Assembly: GCA_964493325.1 (NCBI GenBank)
Contig: CAZBMD010000003.1
Location: 1-64,000 of the forward strand
Reading direction: 5' to 3'
Source of the DNA: CAZBMD01 sp964493325
GTDB lineage: Bacteria > Babelota > Babeliae > Babelales > RVW-14
DNA length: 64,000 nt
In this document: positions 1 through 10,723 of the stretch, piece after piece
How positions within the stretch are numbered: position 1 is the first letter of the stretch
How the letters are laid out: each line of letters starts with the position of its first letter
The notes under the pieces: generated by a model
Seen by the model: the letters and a program-made list of their open reading frames with translations, nothing else
Database searches by the model: none
Told to the model about the DNA's origin: nothing
Made by a program: the position numbers and the translations under genes

Positions 1-2
1 AT

Positions 3-12
3 ATATAGCCTG
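3..12 (+). other. 5' arm of a possible pre-23S processing stem
   Basis: The ten bases atatagcctg are exactly complementary to caggctatat at 3100-3109, just beyond the 3' end of the 23S gene. Inverted repeats flanking 23S form the long stalk cut by RNase III in most bacteria, so this is probably the inner end of that stalk. The 5' arm may continue left of the window. Confidence 0.5.
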
Positions 13-60
13 ATATAGTGAAACAAATTTTTGGGTTTTACCAAGATAGTGTTTGAGAGT

Positions 61-3056
<2,996 letters not shown>

Positions 3057-3099
3057 CTAAATTTCTCTAACAAGATCTTAGTAAAATCAAACGACGAAA

Positions 3100-3109
3100 C
3101 AGGCTATAT
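3100..3109 (+). other. 3' arm of a possible pre-23S processing stem
   Basis: caggctatat is the exact reverse complement of positions 3-12. A further small hairpin (gcagatgg/ccatctgtgc, about 3119-3140) follows it in the 23S-5S spacer. No tRNA is visible in this spacer. Confidence 0.5.
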
Positions 3110-3231
3110 TTTATAGCGTGCAGATGGGTAACCATCTGTGCGCGGATCACAAAAAATTCTTGAAATAAATTATGTTTACCCAATCTAGGGAAAAACATTG
3201 TTCAAATCGATATGTTTTTGATAAAAAAAAC

Positions 3232-3260
3232 GTGTCATAATCTATGAACAATGATATAAT
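3232..3260 (+). promoter_or_regulatory. Possible promoter for 5S rRNA
   Basis: A perfect TATAAT (3255-3260) lies 17 bases after GTGTCA (3232-3237), which matches the -35 consensus at 4 of 6 positions. It sits about 27 bases before the 5S gene, in a 23S-5S spacer of about 230 bases that is long enough to allow separate transcription. Inference only, because AT-rich DNA gives such matches by chance. Confidence 0.4.
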
Positions 3261-3286
3261 ACTAGATATGGAAGTAAATAAAAAAT

Positions 3287-3404
3287 TTCCTGGTGGCGAT
3301 AGCGTTATGGAAACACCTGTTCCCATTCCGAATACAGCAGTTAAGCATAACGCGCCCAAAATACTCGGCTGGTGACGGCCCGGAAAGATAGGTACTGCCA
3401 GGAT
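3287..3404 (+). rRNA. rrf: 5S ribosomal RNA
   Basis: The sequence begins tttcctggtggcgat and ends tactgccagga. These ends pair (tcctggtggc with gccagga) to form helix I. The centre holds the conserved CCCATTCCGAATACAG segment of loop B/C (about 3324-3339). Length about 118 nt, as expected for bacterial 5S. It is on the same strand as 23S and is followed directly by a terminator. Confidence 0.95.
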
Positions 3405-3414
3405 TAAATTACAA

Positions 3415-3448
3415 AAGCCTCTGAGTGTAAAAACTCGGGGGCTTTTTT
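3415..3448 (+). terminator. Intrinsic terminator of the rRNA operon
   Basis: The stem aagcctctgagt / actcgggggctt (with G-U pairs) has a five-to-six base A-rich loop and is followed by TTTTTT. It lies 11 bases after the 5S gene. Confidence 0.85.
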
Positions 3449-3556
3449 CTTGTTGTAGATTTACATGGCTGCTGATGAAGCTTGAATTGCTTGAGAGCTT
3501 GAAACATTCAAAATAAAAAGTAGCGTCGGCTTAAAAAGTCTGGCTGGTGGAGTTTA

Positions 3557-3591
3557 TCCTGAGCAAGCGCAGTATGGCGCGAGTCGAAGGA
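3557..3591. repeat. Intergenic repeat-like element
   Basis: A segment that starts tcctgagc and ends gtcgaagga, with an inner gcgc-agtatg-gcgc hairpin. It resembles the CCTGAGC...GTCGAAGG intergenic elements found in many bacterial genomes. A perfect 20-bp palindrome centred on ctgatcag follows at 3600-3619. No second copy of the same element is present in this window. Confidence 0.35.
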
Positions 3592-3601
3592 GCCCGGAAA
3601 T

Positions 3602-3781
3602 CATGCTGATCAGCATGATCTTTCTACTGTTGCATTTTCAGTACTTGTAGCTGGAATTTTTGGTTGTGATTCTAAAGAATCATTACACATCGAGATTCAG
3701 GCTGTTAATCAATATCTAGCCAATAATGCGAAGAGTATGATTAAAGAGGTTAGGTTTGTTGGGGGAATAGAATCAAGATGA
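3602..3781 (+). pseudogene. Remnant of a macro-domain (ADP-ribose-binding) protein gene
   Basis: This frame has no start codon and ends at TGA 3779-3781. From about 3620 it reads as the C-terminal third of a macro domain: a strand like VAFSVLVAGIFGC (family pattern AFPxxSxGIFG), a helix EIQAVNQYL, then IKEVRFVGG (family pattern xxVxFVxxD). The N-terminal two thirds, including the ADP-ribose-binding NAA segment, are absent and are replaced by the repeat and palindrome just upstream. It is therefore probably a decayed gene truncated by rearrangement. Homology rests on pattern recognition only. A terminator hairpin follows at 3826. Confidence 0.45.
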
Positions 3782-3825
3782 TTACCAGAATGCGTTTGAA
3801 TTGAGACGGTTATTATATTTTTAAA

Positions 3826-3866
3826 GTTGTAGGGCTTATATTGTTGTAAGCCCTACAACCTTTTTT
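3826..3866 (+). terminator. Strong hairpin terminator between convergent units
   Basis: The 13-bp perfect stem gttgtagggctta / taagccctacaac has an 8-base loop and is followed by cTTTTTT on the plus strand. It ends just before the stop codon of the minus-strand translocase gene, so it may also end that transcript, although the minus-strand U-tract is weak. Confidence 0.75.
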
Positions 3867-3867
3867 A

Positions 3868-5160
3868 TTACTCGATAATATTGCCATCACGTACAAGTTT
3901 GCTGTTCGTACGGCCAACAAACAATGCAACAGGAATCCACAGTCCTATGATCCCAAGCGAGATGACAGAACTAAAAGCAATCAGTGGTGACAAGGCAACA
4001 ATTCCGGCGCCAAGCGCTTTTGCAGAGCGGCTGCCTTGAACATCAATCCAACTCTTAGCTTTAAACTTTACATCTTTGCTGGTCGGAATATACATAATTT
4101 CTTTGCAAGGATTATTCAGCGCGTAGCTCATGCCCTTCATAATTACTTGAGCCGCAAAGAAAGTCCACAGAACTGGGTGTATCCAAACAGCTCCAACAAG
4201 GCATGCAACCATCAATGGATAGGTTACAAGACATGCTGTTAATCCAAGCCGGCGGATAAAATAACTGGTTCCAATCAGCGCAAATAAAAATGAAAGTGTA
4301 TTGGTTGCAAGACCATATATTCCCAAAAACTCTGCAACTTTTTCGGTTGAACCAAATGTTGTTTTTGCTGATGTAGTCTGCAAAATATCAAAGACGGTGC
4401 TAATAATTTCGTAAACAGTTGATACAACTAAAACCCCCATTAAGTAAGGTCGAGATGCGATGAGCTTGAGCCCTTCAAGTACGCCGGTTGCTTGTTTTTT
4501 TTCTACAGCCTGAGGGCTTGGAACAGATTCATAATGATGTGCAAATATTCTAATCATAAAAGGCACTATCAAAACGCTTACTGTTGCGATGCACATGAGC
4601 GCTGGCATTCCCAGTCGTGTTGATAGAAGCATTACAAGCACTGATCCTGTTATCGAACCAAGTTGAGCGCCCGACACAATGACAGGATAACCCTTTTTTG
4701 CAGATGCGGTGTCCATGACGCTTGCAACAAATGACCAAAAGGCTGCAATAACTAGAGAGCCAAAACTTTCGATAGCAATGTATATGACCCATCCAAAGAT
4801 TCTTGATTTATCTGCAACGCTGTTCGGCATGCCAATGGTTGGATGTGTGAGAAAATAGGCGAATGATAAAAAGAGCAGCCCATAGAAAGTTGCAAGAAGG
4901 TATACCAATTTTGTTTTTTCAAGCCAGTCGACAAGCTTGTTGTAAAACAGAACAATGAGTAGCAAAGATACTATGGAAATAATCTTTGCATATGGAAGAC
5001 CGCTTGAGCCAATAATGTGTGTGAATAGTGCGTTTTTCATCAGCCGCAACATCCAGTAAGCGCCAATAATAAAAAAGAAAACGCTTGAAAGAAGTCCAAA
5101 TTTTTTGAACTCTTCACGAGAAATATCACCCCAAAGGGTTCGCATAATCATAGAAACCAT
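3868..5160 (-). CDS. ATP/ADP translocase (NTT family nucleotide transporter)
   Basis: Multi-pass inner-membrane carrier of the TLC/NTT family. In obligate intracellular bacteria and plastids these proteins exchange host ATP for ADP or import other nucleotides. About 11-12 hydrophobic segments span the 430 residues. Family-like stretches include EFKKFGLLSSVFFFIIGAYW near the N-terminus, the loop around FWSFVASVMDTASAKKGYP, and NNPCKEIMYIPTSKDVKFKAK near the C-terminus, which matches the conserved DPTKEMAYIPLD...KVKGK region of Tlc proteins. The open frame extends 68 codons further upstream. The start here was chosen because AAGGA lies six bases before ATG 5160 and the extension is basic and not family-like. 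The exact substrate cannot be read from sequence. The gene stands alone on the minus strand. Confidence 0.9.
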   Translation of the reverse strand: MVSMIMRTLWGDISREEFKKFGLLSSVFFFIIGAYWMLRLMKNALFTHIIGSSGLPYAKIISIVSLLLIVLFYNKLVDWLEKTKLVYLLATFYGLLFLSFAYFLTHPTIGMPNSVADKSRIFGWVIYIAIESFGSLVIAAFWSFVASVMDTASAKKGYPVIVSGAQLGSITGSVLVMLLSTRLGMPALMCIATVSVLIVPFMIRIFAHHYESVPSPQAVEKKQATGVLEGLKLIASRPYLMGVLVVSTVYEIISTVFDILQTTSAKTTFGSTEKVAEFLGIYGLATNTLSFLFALIGTSYFIRRLGLTACLVTYPLMVACLVGAVWIHPVLWTFFAAQVIMKGMSYALNNPCKEIMYIPTSKDVKFKAKSWIDVQGSRSAKALGAGIVALSPLIAFSSVISLGIIGLWIPVALFVGRTNSKLVRDGNIIE

Positions 5161-5460
5161 GATTGTCCTTCGCTTGTAAAAAATATACAGCTGAGTACAA
5201 AGAGCACTCAGGGATTGTCTTGTTTTTATGACAAATCCGGTTAACACTGTGGAAAAGTTCCGCATGTGTACCTGTATAATCCTGAACGCGCGAAAGACTA
5301 GAGGCACGAGAAAGACCGGAAAGAAAGGTCTTAATTTTGAGCGGAATTTTTCCCGCAAAGACAAGAATTACATTTCAAGCCTTTACGATTCATCGTAACA
5401 CGAACGAAAAAAAATAACAAACGGAATAAATTCATTAGTGAGAGAACACCTTGAGTATAG

Positions 5461-5502
5461 GTTGTTCTTTGCATTTCAAGGTCGTAAGATGCAAAGAACA
5501 AC
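5461..5502. repeat. Perfect 14-bp inverted repeat
   Basis: gttgttctttgcat (5461-5474) is repeated in inverse as atgcaaagaacaac (5489-5502) around a 14-base loop. It lies between the stop of the exported unknown (5523) and the translocase start. There is no T-run after it on either strand, so it could be an operator, an RNA hairpin in the translocase leader or a weak terminator. The rest of 5161-5522 shows nothing recognisable. Confidence 0.6.
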
Positions 5503-5522
5503 TGATTTAAATCGGTTGGAGC

Positions 5523-5990
5523 TTAGTCAAGCTCCAAGTCTTTTTCTAATAAATTTATCAGCGTATCATCGGTTCCATTATTGAGCGTGTCTTCAAGAAA
5601 CGATAGCTCTGTATCCTGCAGCGCAGTATCTTGCCCATCGTAGGTAGTTACTTTTTTTTTGTCATTACCCCACGACCATATTCGCGGGCAAGTTTCTATA
5701 ATTTTATTAACATCAGATCGGTTGGTGAGAATAAGGCTAACAGCGCCAAAGAATGCGAAAGTGCCAACAACACCAATAATAATTTCTCTATTACCGTATT
5801 CAAGAACCAGCTCAAGGCCTCCTAATAATTGCTGGTCATTAATTTTAAGTTCTGCACCTGAGCGTACAGCGGTAATAATTTTTTCTAACTCGTGGTTGCT
5901 GATGTTCTGTATGTTGTATTTTGTAGTTTGTGCTTGTGTTGACGAGATTAGTGCCAACGAAAAGAGGACAGGCATTAATTTTTTTAACAT
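5523..5990 (-). CDS. Exported single-pass membrane protein of unknown function
   Basis: A 155-residue protein that I do not recognise. It has an N-terminal signal peptide (KK, then a hydrophobic core, cleavage likely after SSTQA), a predicted extracytoplasmic helix, one strong membrane segment at about residues 72-94 (EIIIGVVGTFAFFGAVSLIL), and an acidic C-terminal tail rich in D, E, N and T. If the signal peptide is cleaved, the tail would face the cytoplasm. GGAG lies nine bases before the start. It is transcribed away from the divergent BI-1 gene and towards the translocase. Confidence 0.7.
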   Translation of the reverse strand: MLKKLMPVLFSLALISSTQAQTTKYNIQNISNHELEKIITAVRSGAELKINDQQLLGGLELVLEYGNREIIIGVVGTFAFFGAVSLILTNRSDVNKIIETCPRIWSWGNDKKKVTTYDGQDTALQDTELSFLEDTLNNGTDDTLINLLEKDLELD

Positions 5991-6171
5991 TTATAATATC
6001 TCCACTTAGTGTAAATAGTGATTTTCTAATTTAGGAGCACATTATGATTGATATCTTCTAAAAATCAATGATTTATGTACATTTAATCGAACTATTTCAT
6101 TTTTGATTAGGCCTGAGGTAGCATCCTGTGTTGTATTATTTTTTTTCAACTTTTTTATGAAAAGGGGTGTC

Positions 6172-6861
6172 ATGATTCATCAAGATTCTTCGCTTACAAG
6201 GCCTGTGTCATTATTTATGCACAAAGTTTATGGTTGGATGGCGGCTTCGCTTGGAATTACTGCTGCAACGGCCTACGGTATTTATGGTCAAGAGCAACTG
6301 TTTCAGGCAATGATTCGCTCTCGGTTTCTGTTTATTGGCCTATTTATTGCGCAAATAGCTCTAGTGATATTTCTTTCGGCTCGAATCCAGAAGATGAATT
6401 TTTTTACGGCGGCTCTATCTTTTGTGACCTATTCGGTTTTATCAGGAGCTACGCTGTCTGTGATTTTTGCAGTTTATCAGCTGCCATCTATTGCTATGGT
6501 TTTTGGCATTACTGTAGGGATGTTTACGTGTATGGCTTTGTATGGTTATTTCACCGGCGCTGATTTGACAGGCTTTGGGTTAATCATGACTATGGCTCTT
6601 TTTGGTCTTATCATTGCAATGCTCGTTAATCTTTTTTTAGCTAGCACAATGTTTGATTACATTATTTCTTTTGTTGGCGTTGCTATTTTTACCGGTCTGA
6701 TTGCTTATGACACACAAAGAATAAAACTCATTGGCAGGTCGCTTGCAGAAAATGGCGATTCAGAAACAAAAATTTCAATATTGTGTGCGCTGACGTTGTA
6801 TCTTGATTTTGTGAATCTATTTTTAATGTTACTCAGAATTCTTGGTAATAGACGCGATTAG
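6172..6861 (+). CDS. Bax inhibitor-1 / YccA family membrane protein
   Basis: A 229-residue protein with seven hydrophobic segments, typical of the BI-1 (TMBIM) family. Structures of family members show a pH-gated calcium leak channel, and E. coli YccA modulates FtsH. The C-terminal signature AYDTQRIKLI with a following acidic, Leu-rich helix (LYLDFVNLFLMLLRILG) is diagnostic. A longer frame starts at TTG 6103, but AAGGGG lies just before ATG 6172 and the preceding 23 residues do not fit the family. Its promoter should lie in 5991-6171, a region shared with the divergent exported protein. Function in this organism is unknown. Confidence 0.9.
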   Translation: MIHQDSSLTRPVSLFMHKVYGWMAASLGITAATAYGIYGQEQLFQAMIRSRFLFIGLFIAQIALVIFLSARIQKMNFFTAALSFVTYSVLSGATLSVIFAVYQLPSIAMVFGITVGMFTCMALYGYFTGADLTGFGLIMTMALFGLIIAMLVNLFLASTMFDYIISFVGVAIFTGLIAYDTQRIKLIGRSLAENGDSETKISILCALTLYLDFVNLFLMLLRILGNRRD

Positions 6862-6978
6862 TTTAATCTCATGAGAGTGTTGTGCCCTTGTACTTTGTAC
6901 GAATTCTTTGTACGCTTCTTTATCTGCTAAGCATTGGCACAACACATAGCTTCTTAATATTTTTCTTTCGATTAACAT

Positions 6979-8211
6979 ATGAATTACAGTAAAATTTATA
7001 AACAGTTAAAGTTTTTTTTGATCCTCGGCCTGTTTATTCTAGTATCTGGTAGTGCATGGCTGGTTTTTAAAAAGTTTTTTACCGCTCACCCAAAAGCGTT
7101 ATTTCACACGCAAAAAATTGAAAAGCGAGATATTTATAATATTGTCTCGGCCGAAGGCTTTCTCGAAGCACAAGGGTCTTCCAAGCTTGGTCCATTGATT
7201 ACGGGCACAATTAAACATATTTTTGTTCAAGATAGTGATGTTGTTGAAAAGGGCAAACTCCTAGCGCTTCTTGATAATGGCTATGGCGGAGATACGCGTG
7301 TGCGTCAGCGAGCTGCGACTCTGGAAAAATCAAAGATTGCATGGGACTTTGCTCAAGCTCATTTTCAAAGGCGACAAGCATTGTTTGAATCTGGACAGCT
7401 TGCGCCTGATATTTTTGAACAAGAGCGCCGCGATTATGAAACAGCGCGAGCTGATGTTGCCTTGCAACAGGCCTTGTACGACGAAGAGGTGGTCAATTTT
7501 GAAAACACCAAAATTATTGCACCGCATGATGGCACTATTCTTTCTTCGATGAAGGAGGGCGAAGCCGTTTCCCCAATAGCGTCAGTTCCCAGCATTCTTT
7601 TTGAAATAGCAAAAAACTTAACAGTCATGCGCGTGACGCTCAATATTGATGAAAATAAAATTGGAAAAATTAAAATTGGTCAAAAGGCAAAAATTTCTGT
7701 TGATACCTATCCATATCGTATGTGGAAGGGTGTGATCGATTCTGTTGGCAGTTCACCATTTTTAGGGACTCAGGCCCAAAAACAGTTTATTGCCTACAAA
7801 ACGCTGATGACCATCAAGAATGATGAGAAGCTTTTAAGGCCTGGTATGACAGTTCATGCAAAAATTACGGTCGAAAAAGCTAAGGCTGCTTTATCTCTGC
7901 CCGGCTATGTTTTTCAGATGAACAGTAAAATGCTTGAACAAATAGCCAAAGCAAGTGGGTATGCATTTAAGCCGCTTGAACCAGCAACCAAAAAAGAGCT
8001 CCTCAAACGCAAAGGCGAAAAGACAACCGAGTTTTTATGGGTTGTTCAAGATAAATCGTTTATAGAAAAAGCTGTTGAAGTTGGTATTACCGATAATGCT
8101 TATTTTCAAATTATTGCTGGTGTTACCGAGCAAGAAGATATTATTCATGGCTTTGAGCCTTCTGATGAGATGAAAGCTCTTATGAAAAAATTAGTTGGCG
8201 GTGGGCTCTAA
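6979..8211 (+). CDS. MacA-like periplasmic adaptor (HlyD/RND membrane fusion family)
   Basis: A 410-residue membrane fusion protein. It has one N-terminal anchor (residues about 11-31), then a beta strand/lipoyl half (NIVSAEGFLEAQGSSKLGP, GTIKHIFVQDSDVVEKGKLLA), a coiled-coil hairpin (about 100-170), the second lipoyl half (IIAPHDGTILSSMKEGEAV) and a beta-barrel region (VTLNIDENKIGKIKIGQKAKI...VDTYP). Such adaptors link an inner-membrane ABC transporter to an outer-membrane exit channel. The next gene, 20 bp downstream, is the matching permease, so the two form an export operon. No clear ribosome-binding site precedes the start. Confidence 0.88.
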   Translation: MNYSKIYKQLKFFLILGLFILVSGSAWLVFKKFFTAHPKALFHTQKIEKRDIYNIVSAEGFLEAQGSSKLGPLITGTIKHIFVQDSDVVEKGKLLALLDNGYGGDTRVRQRAATLEKSKIAWDFAQAHFQRRQALFESGQLAPDIFEQERRDYETARADVALQQALYDEEVVNFENTKIIAPHDGTILSSMKEGEAVSPIASVPSILFEIAKNLTVMRVTLNIDENKIGKIKIGQKAKISVDTYPYRMWKGVIDSVGSSPFLGTQAQKQFIAYKTLMTIKNDEKLLRPGMTVHAKITVEKAKAALSLPGYVFQMNSKMLEQIAKASGYAFKPLEPATKKELLKRKGEKTTEFLWVVQDKSFIEKAVEVGITDNAYFQIIAGVTEQEDIIHGFEPSDEMKALMKKLVGGGL

Positions 8212-8231
8212 GCACGTAAAGGCAGTTTTTG

Positions 8232-9452
8232 ATGAACTATCATTTGATTTTTCGCATGTCCTTACGAGCTGTTGGGCATCACAAAGGTCGCTCGTTATTG
8301 ACGGTGCTTGGTATTGTTATTGGAATTGCTGGCATTATTGCCACAACCGCTATTGGTCGAGGTGCTCAAAAAAAAGCACGAGATCAAATGCTTGCGTATG
8401 GCTCAAAATCTATGTTTATACGATTTGGTAATTTTGCTGCAAAAAATGTGGTAAAACCACCCGTACCGCTGACGGTTGATGATCTTGAAATTATTAGGCG
8501 TTTGTGCAATAAAGTTGAATATGCATCACCAACAATGTACGCGGATGATGTTGTTGTTGAGAGAGCTGGGCAACAATTTTCTACTGATATTTCATGTGTT
8601 GATGAAAATGTTTTATATATTGATGAATTAACGCTTGAACAGGGCCTCTTTTTTAATCAGGGACATGTTATGCGCAAGGAGAACGTTGTTGTTCTCAACC
8701 ACGAAGCAGGTCAAGCGATTTTCCCATGGGGAGGTGCTGTCGGTGCCACCATACGACTTAATAAAATTCCGTTTGTTGTTGTTGGTGTTCTTGCTGAGCA
8801 AAAAGTTAAGCAGCGATGGGACCTTGGCAAGCTCAAGATGCTCATACCCTTTACGGTTGGTAAACGCTATTTTGACTACGGGCGTGGAAGCGCCGTACTT
8901 GGCGGAATAACGCTCAGCACGTTTGACGAAAAAGATAATCCATCGGTGATGCAGCAAATTACCACTATTCTTCGAGCATCACATCATTTAGAAGAAAATG
9001 ATCCAGATGATTTTATGATCTTTGATACACAAATGATGGCAGAAGCTGCCGAAGCTGGTAGTAAGGTAATTGCGTTATTTGCACTGATTGCCGCGTCCAT
9101 TGCGTTGCTCGTTGGTGGTATAGGGGTGATGAATATCATGCTTGTTGCTGTGCAAGAGCGTACCAGAGAAATTGGTATCAAACTTGCGCTTGGCGCTACT
9201 GGTACCATTATTCAGTTACAATTTTTAATTGAGGCGGTTGTCTTGTCTGTTTCTGGAGGTCTTTTGGGAGTTGCGGTGGGCATTGGTATTTCTTACCTAT
9301 TGGGACATTTTACTCAGCTGCCTGCTATCGTTGAGATCCCGCCCATCATTATTTCTTTTTTGATGACAGTGATGATAGGACTTTTTTTTGGATTCTACCC
9401 TGCGCGTAAGGCCTCATTATTCGATCCAGTCGAGGCGCTTGTTGAACATTAA
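8232..9452 (+). CDS. MacB-like ABC transporter permease (FtsX/MacB fold), no ATPase domain
   Basis: A 406-residue permease with one N-terminal membrane helix (LLTVLGIVIGIAGIIATT), a large extracytoplasmic MacB-type domain (about 50-270) and three C-terminal helices that contain the family signature GIGVMNIMLVAVQERTREIG. E. coli MacB has a fused N-terminal ATPase. Here the protein starts directly at the first helix, so it needs a separate LolD/FtsE-type ATPase, and none is encoded next to it. ATG 8232 is preferred over TTG 8229 because TAAAGG lies nine bases upstream. With the preceding adaptor it would export peptides, lipoproteins or small molecules. Confidence 0.9.
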   Translation: MNYHLIFRMSLRAVGHHKGRSLLTVLGIVIGIAGIIATTAIGRGAQKKARDQMLAYGSKSMFIRFGNFAAKNVVKPPVPLTVDDLEIIRRLCNKVEYASPTMYADDVVVERAGQQFSTDISCVDENVLYIDELTLEQGLFFNQGHVMRKENVVVLNHEAGQAIFPWGGAVGATIRLNKIPFVVVGVLAEQKVKQRWDLGKLKMLIPFTVGKRYFDYGRGSAVLGGITLSTFDEKDNPSVMQQITTILRASHHLEENDPDDFMIFDTQMMAEAAEAGSKVIALFALIAASIALLVGGIGVMNIMLVAVQERTREIGIKLALGATGTIIQLQFLIEAVVLSVSGGLLGVAVGIGISYLLGHFTQLPAIVEIPPIIISFLMTVMIGLFFGFYPARKASLFDPVEALVEH

Positions 9453-9550
9453 TAGAATTTGCTTTTGACGAGTGATTTTTTTTATCTTAGAATTATGGAA
9501 ATTATGTGTCGTTATATTTTCTTACACCGAGAGATGGCATAGGAGGCATC

Positions 9551-9697
9551 ATGCTCAAGGTATTTTTAAAAGCACAGGATTTCGATTTAATCGTACCGTT
9601 GTGCTTTTCTAAAAAAATTTCAACAGTATCATTACTCACAGCTACTACAGCTGTTCATTTTTCTTTTCCTATCATTTCTTGGCGTTTCCGCGCTTAA
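9551..9697 (+). CDS. Possible 48-residue small protein (doubtful)
   Basis: A short frame that starts at ATG 9551 directly after AGGAGG (9541-9546), the strongest ribosome-binding site in this 400-bp gap. The peptide has no recognisable domain and no clear membrane segment. A loose hairpin (aaaagcac 9568-9575 / gtgctttt 9601-9608) lies inside it and could instead be a terminator for the transporter operon. The remainder of 9453-9850 is AT-rich, with two copies of ttgtataaaaa (near 9797 and 9822) upstream of the next gene that could hold a -10 element. Confidence 0.2.
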   Translation: MLKVFLKAQDFDLIVPLCFSKKISTVSLLTATTAVHFSFPIISWRFRA

Positions 9698-9850
9698 TCT
9701 TATTATAATCCAGATATATTTTTTATTTTGTTGTCGATAAAACATTGATTGATTGTTTTTATTCGACTCATTTTTTATGACATCTAGCTTATTTTTTGTA
9801 TAAAAAAGCAGGTATTGTCTCTTGTATAAAAATCCTGAAAGGGAAAGACC

Positions 9851-10684
9851 ATGAATTTTTCTGTTAAAATCCTATTGATATCGCTTGCTGTTTTTGCCGT
9901 TGATTTATCTTTTCATATTCTGCACAGTGAGCCCTGTTATCGGTTGGCAGAACTGGCTGATGTTGATGCGCTGTTAGAGCATTACGAAAATATCGAACAA
10001 GCTTCGCAAGATAGGCAAAACCTTGTTGTTTATCCAATTGAGGTTCGTAGAGAGGTGCTTCAAGATAATATTGGAAAAAAGCGGTTTTATGTCGCTGTAG
10101 ATGATGAGTCTCGAAAGGTTATTGGATTCATCAAGTTTTTCAAGATAGGCGAAGATGAGTTGTTGGATATTTTGTGTAACGAGGTTTGTTGTATTGGCGA
10201 TACTGCTCAGCCGGTTGATCAGGTGCTTTATGTTCCAAAAGTGAATGACTTGTTAAACCATTCATTAGGCAGTGCTCATAATGCTTTTGCTCCGTATATA
10301 TATCATGACAATCAAGTGTATTTTTACTACGGGGGAGCTTATACGGTTCCAGAGTTTCGTAATAAACTGGTTTGCTCTAATCTTCTTGCTTATGGACTTA
10401 ATGATTGTTGTAACGATTTTAAAAATTATGAGAAGTCAGAGATTGTTTTGGTATACGGGCAAGCTCGCAGCGCTTCTGGGCAGAAATTTATGATTAAAAT
10501 ATTTGCTGAATGTATGAATAAAATTTTTAATTCATTAGCTACAGTAACAGGCATCTATCATTATCGTTTTAAGGCTTTTAAGCCTGAATTGATTTTTGCA
10601 GATGGCAAGATAATTGTTGTGCCGCCTATAGATCTAAAAAATCATGATTACGGAAATGTAGTCCTGTACCAGATAAATCAGTAA
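9851..10684 (+). CDS. Exported GNAT-like (N-acetyltransferase fold) protein
   Basis: A 277-residue protein with an N-terminal signal peptide or anchor (residues about 4-24), followed by a region that reads like a GNAT fold: YRLAELADVDALLEHYENI (the usual R-x-A...D...L start of strand 1/helix 1), KKRFYVAVDDESRKVIGFIKF (strands 2-4), then VYFYYGGAYTVPEFRNKLVCSNLLAYGL in the place of the acetyl-CoA-binding strand and loop. The loop lacks the usual Q/R-x-x-G-x-G/A (here RNKLVCS), so catalysis is doubtful. The stretch in between (about 115-155) is an insertion. An AAAGGGA ribosome-binding site precedes the start. The export signal is unusual for GNAT enzymes, which are normally cytosolic. It belongs with three other exported GNAT-like proteins in the window. 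Confidence 0.6.
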   Translation: MNFSVKILLISLAVFAVDLSFHILHSEPCYRLAELADVDALLEHYENIEQASQDRQNLVVYPIEVRREVLQDNIGKKRFYVAVDDESRKVIGFIKFFKIGEDELLDILCNEVCCIGDTAQPVDQVLYVPKVNDLLNHSLGSAHNAFAPYIYHDNQVYFYYGGAYTVPEFRNKLVCSNLLAYGLNDCCNDFKNYEKSEIVLVYGQARSASGQKFMIKIFAECMNKIFNSLATVTGIYHYRFKAFKPELIFADGKIIVVPPIDLKNHDYGNVVLYQINQ

Positions 10685-10723
10685 AAATAGCATCGCAGCA
10701 TCTATTTATTTAACAAGGAAATT

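Noticed and set aside
5161..5364. 68-codon N-terminal extension of the NTT translocase
   Set aside because: Basic composition, no family similarity, and a good ribosome-binding site in front of ATG 5160.
8628..8957. 109-codon minus-strand frame within the permease gene
   Set aside because: It lies opposite a well-supported gene and shows no domain.
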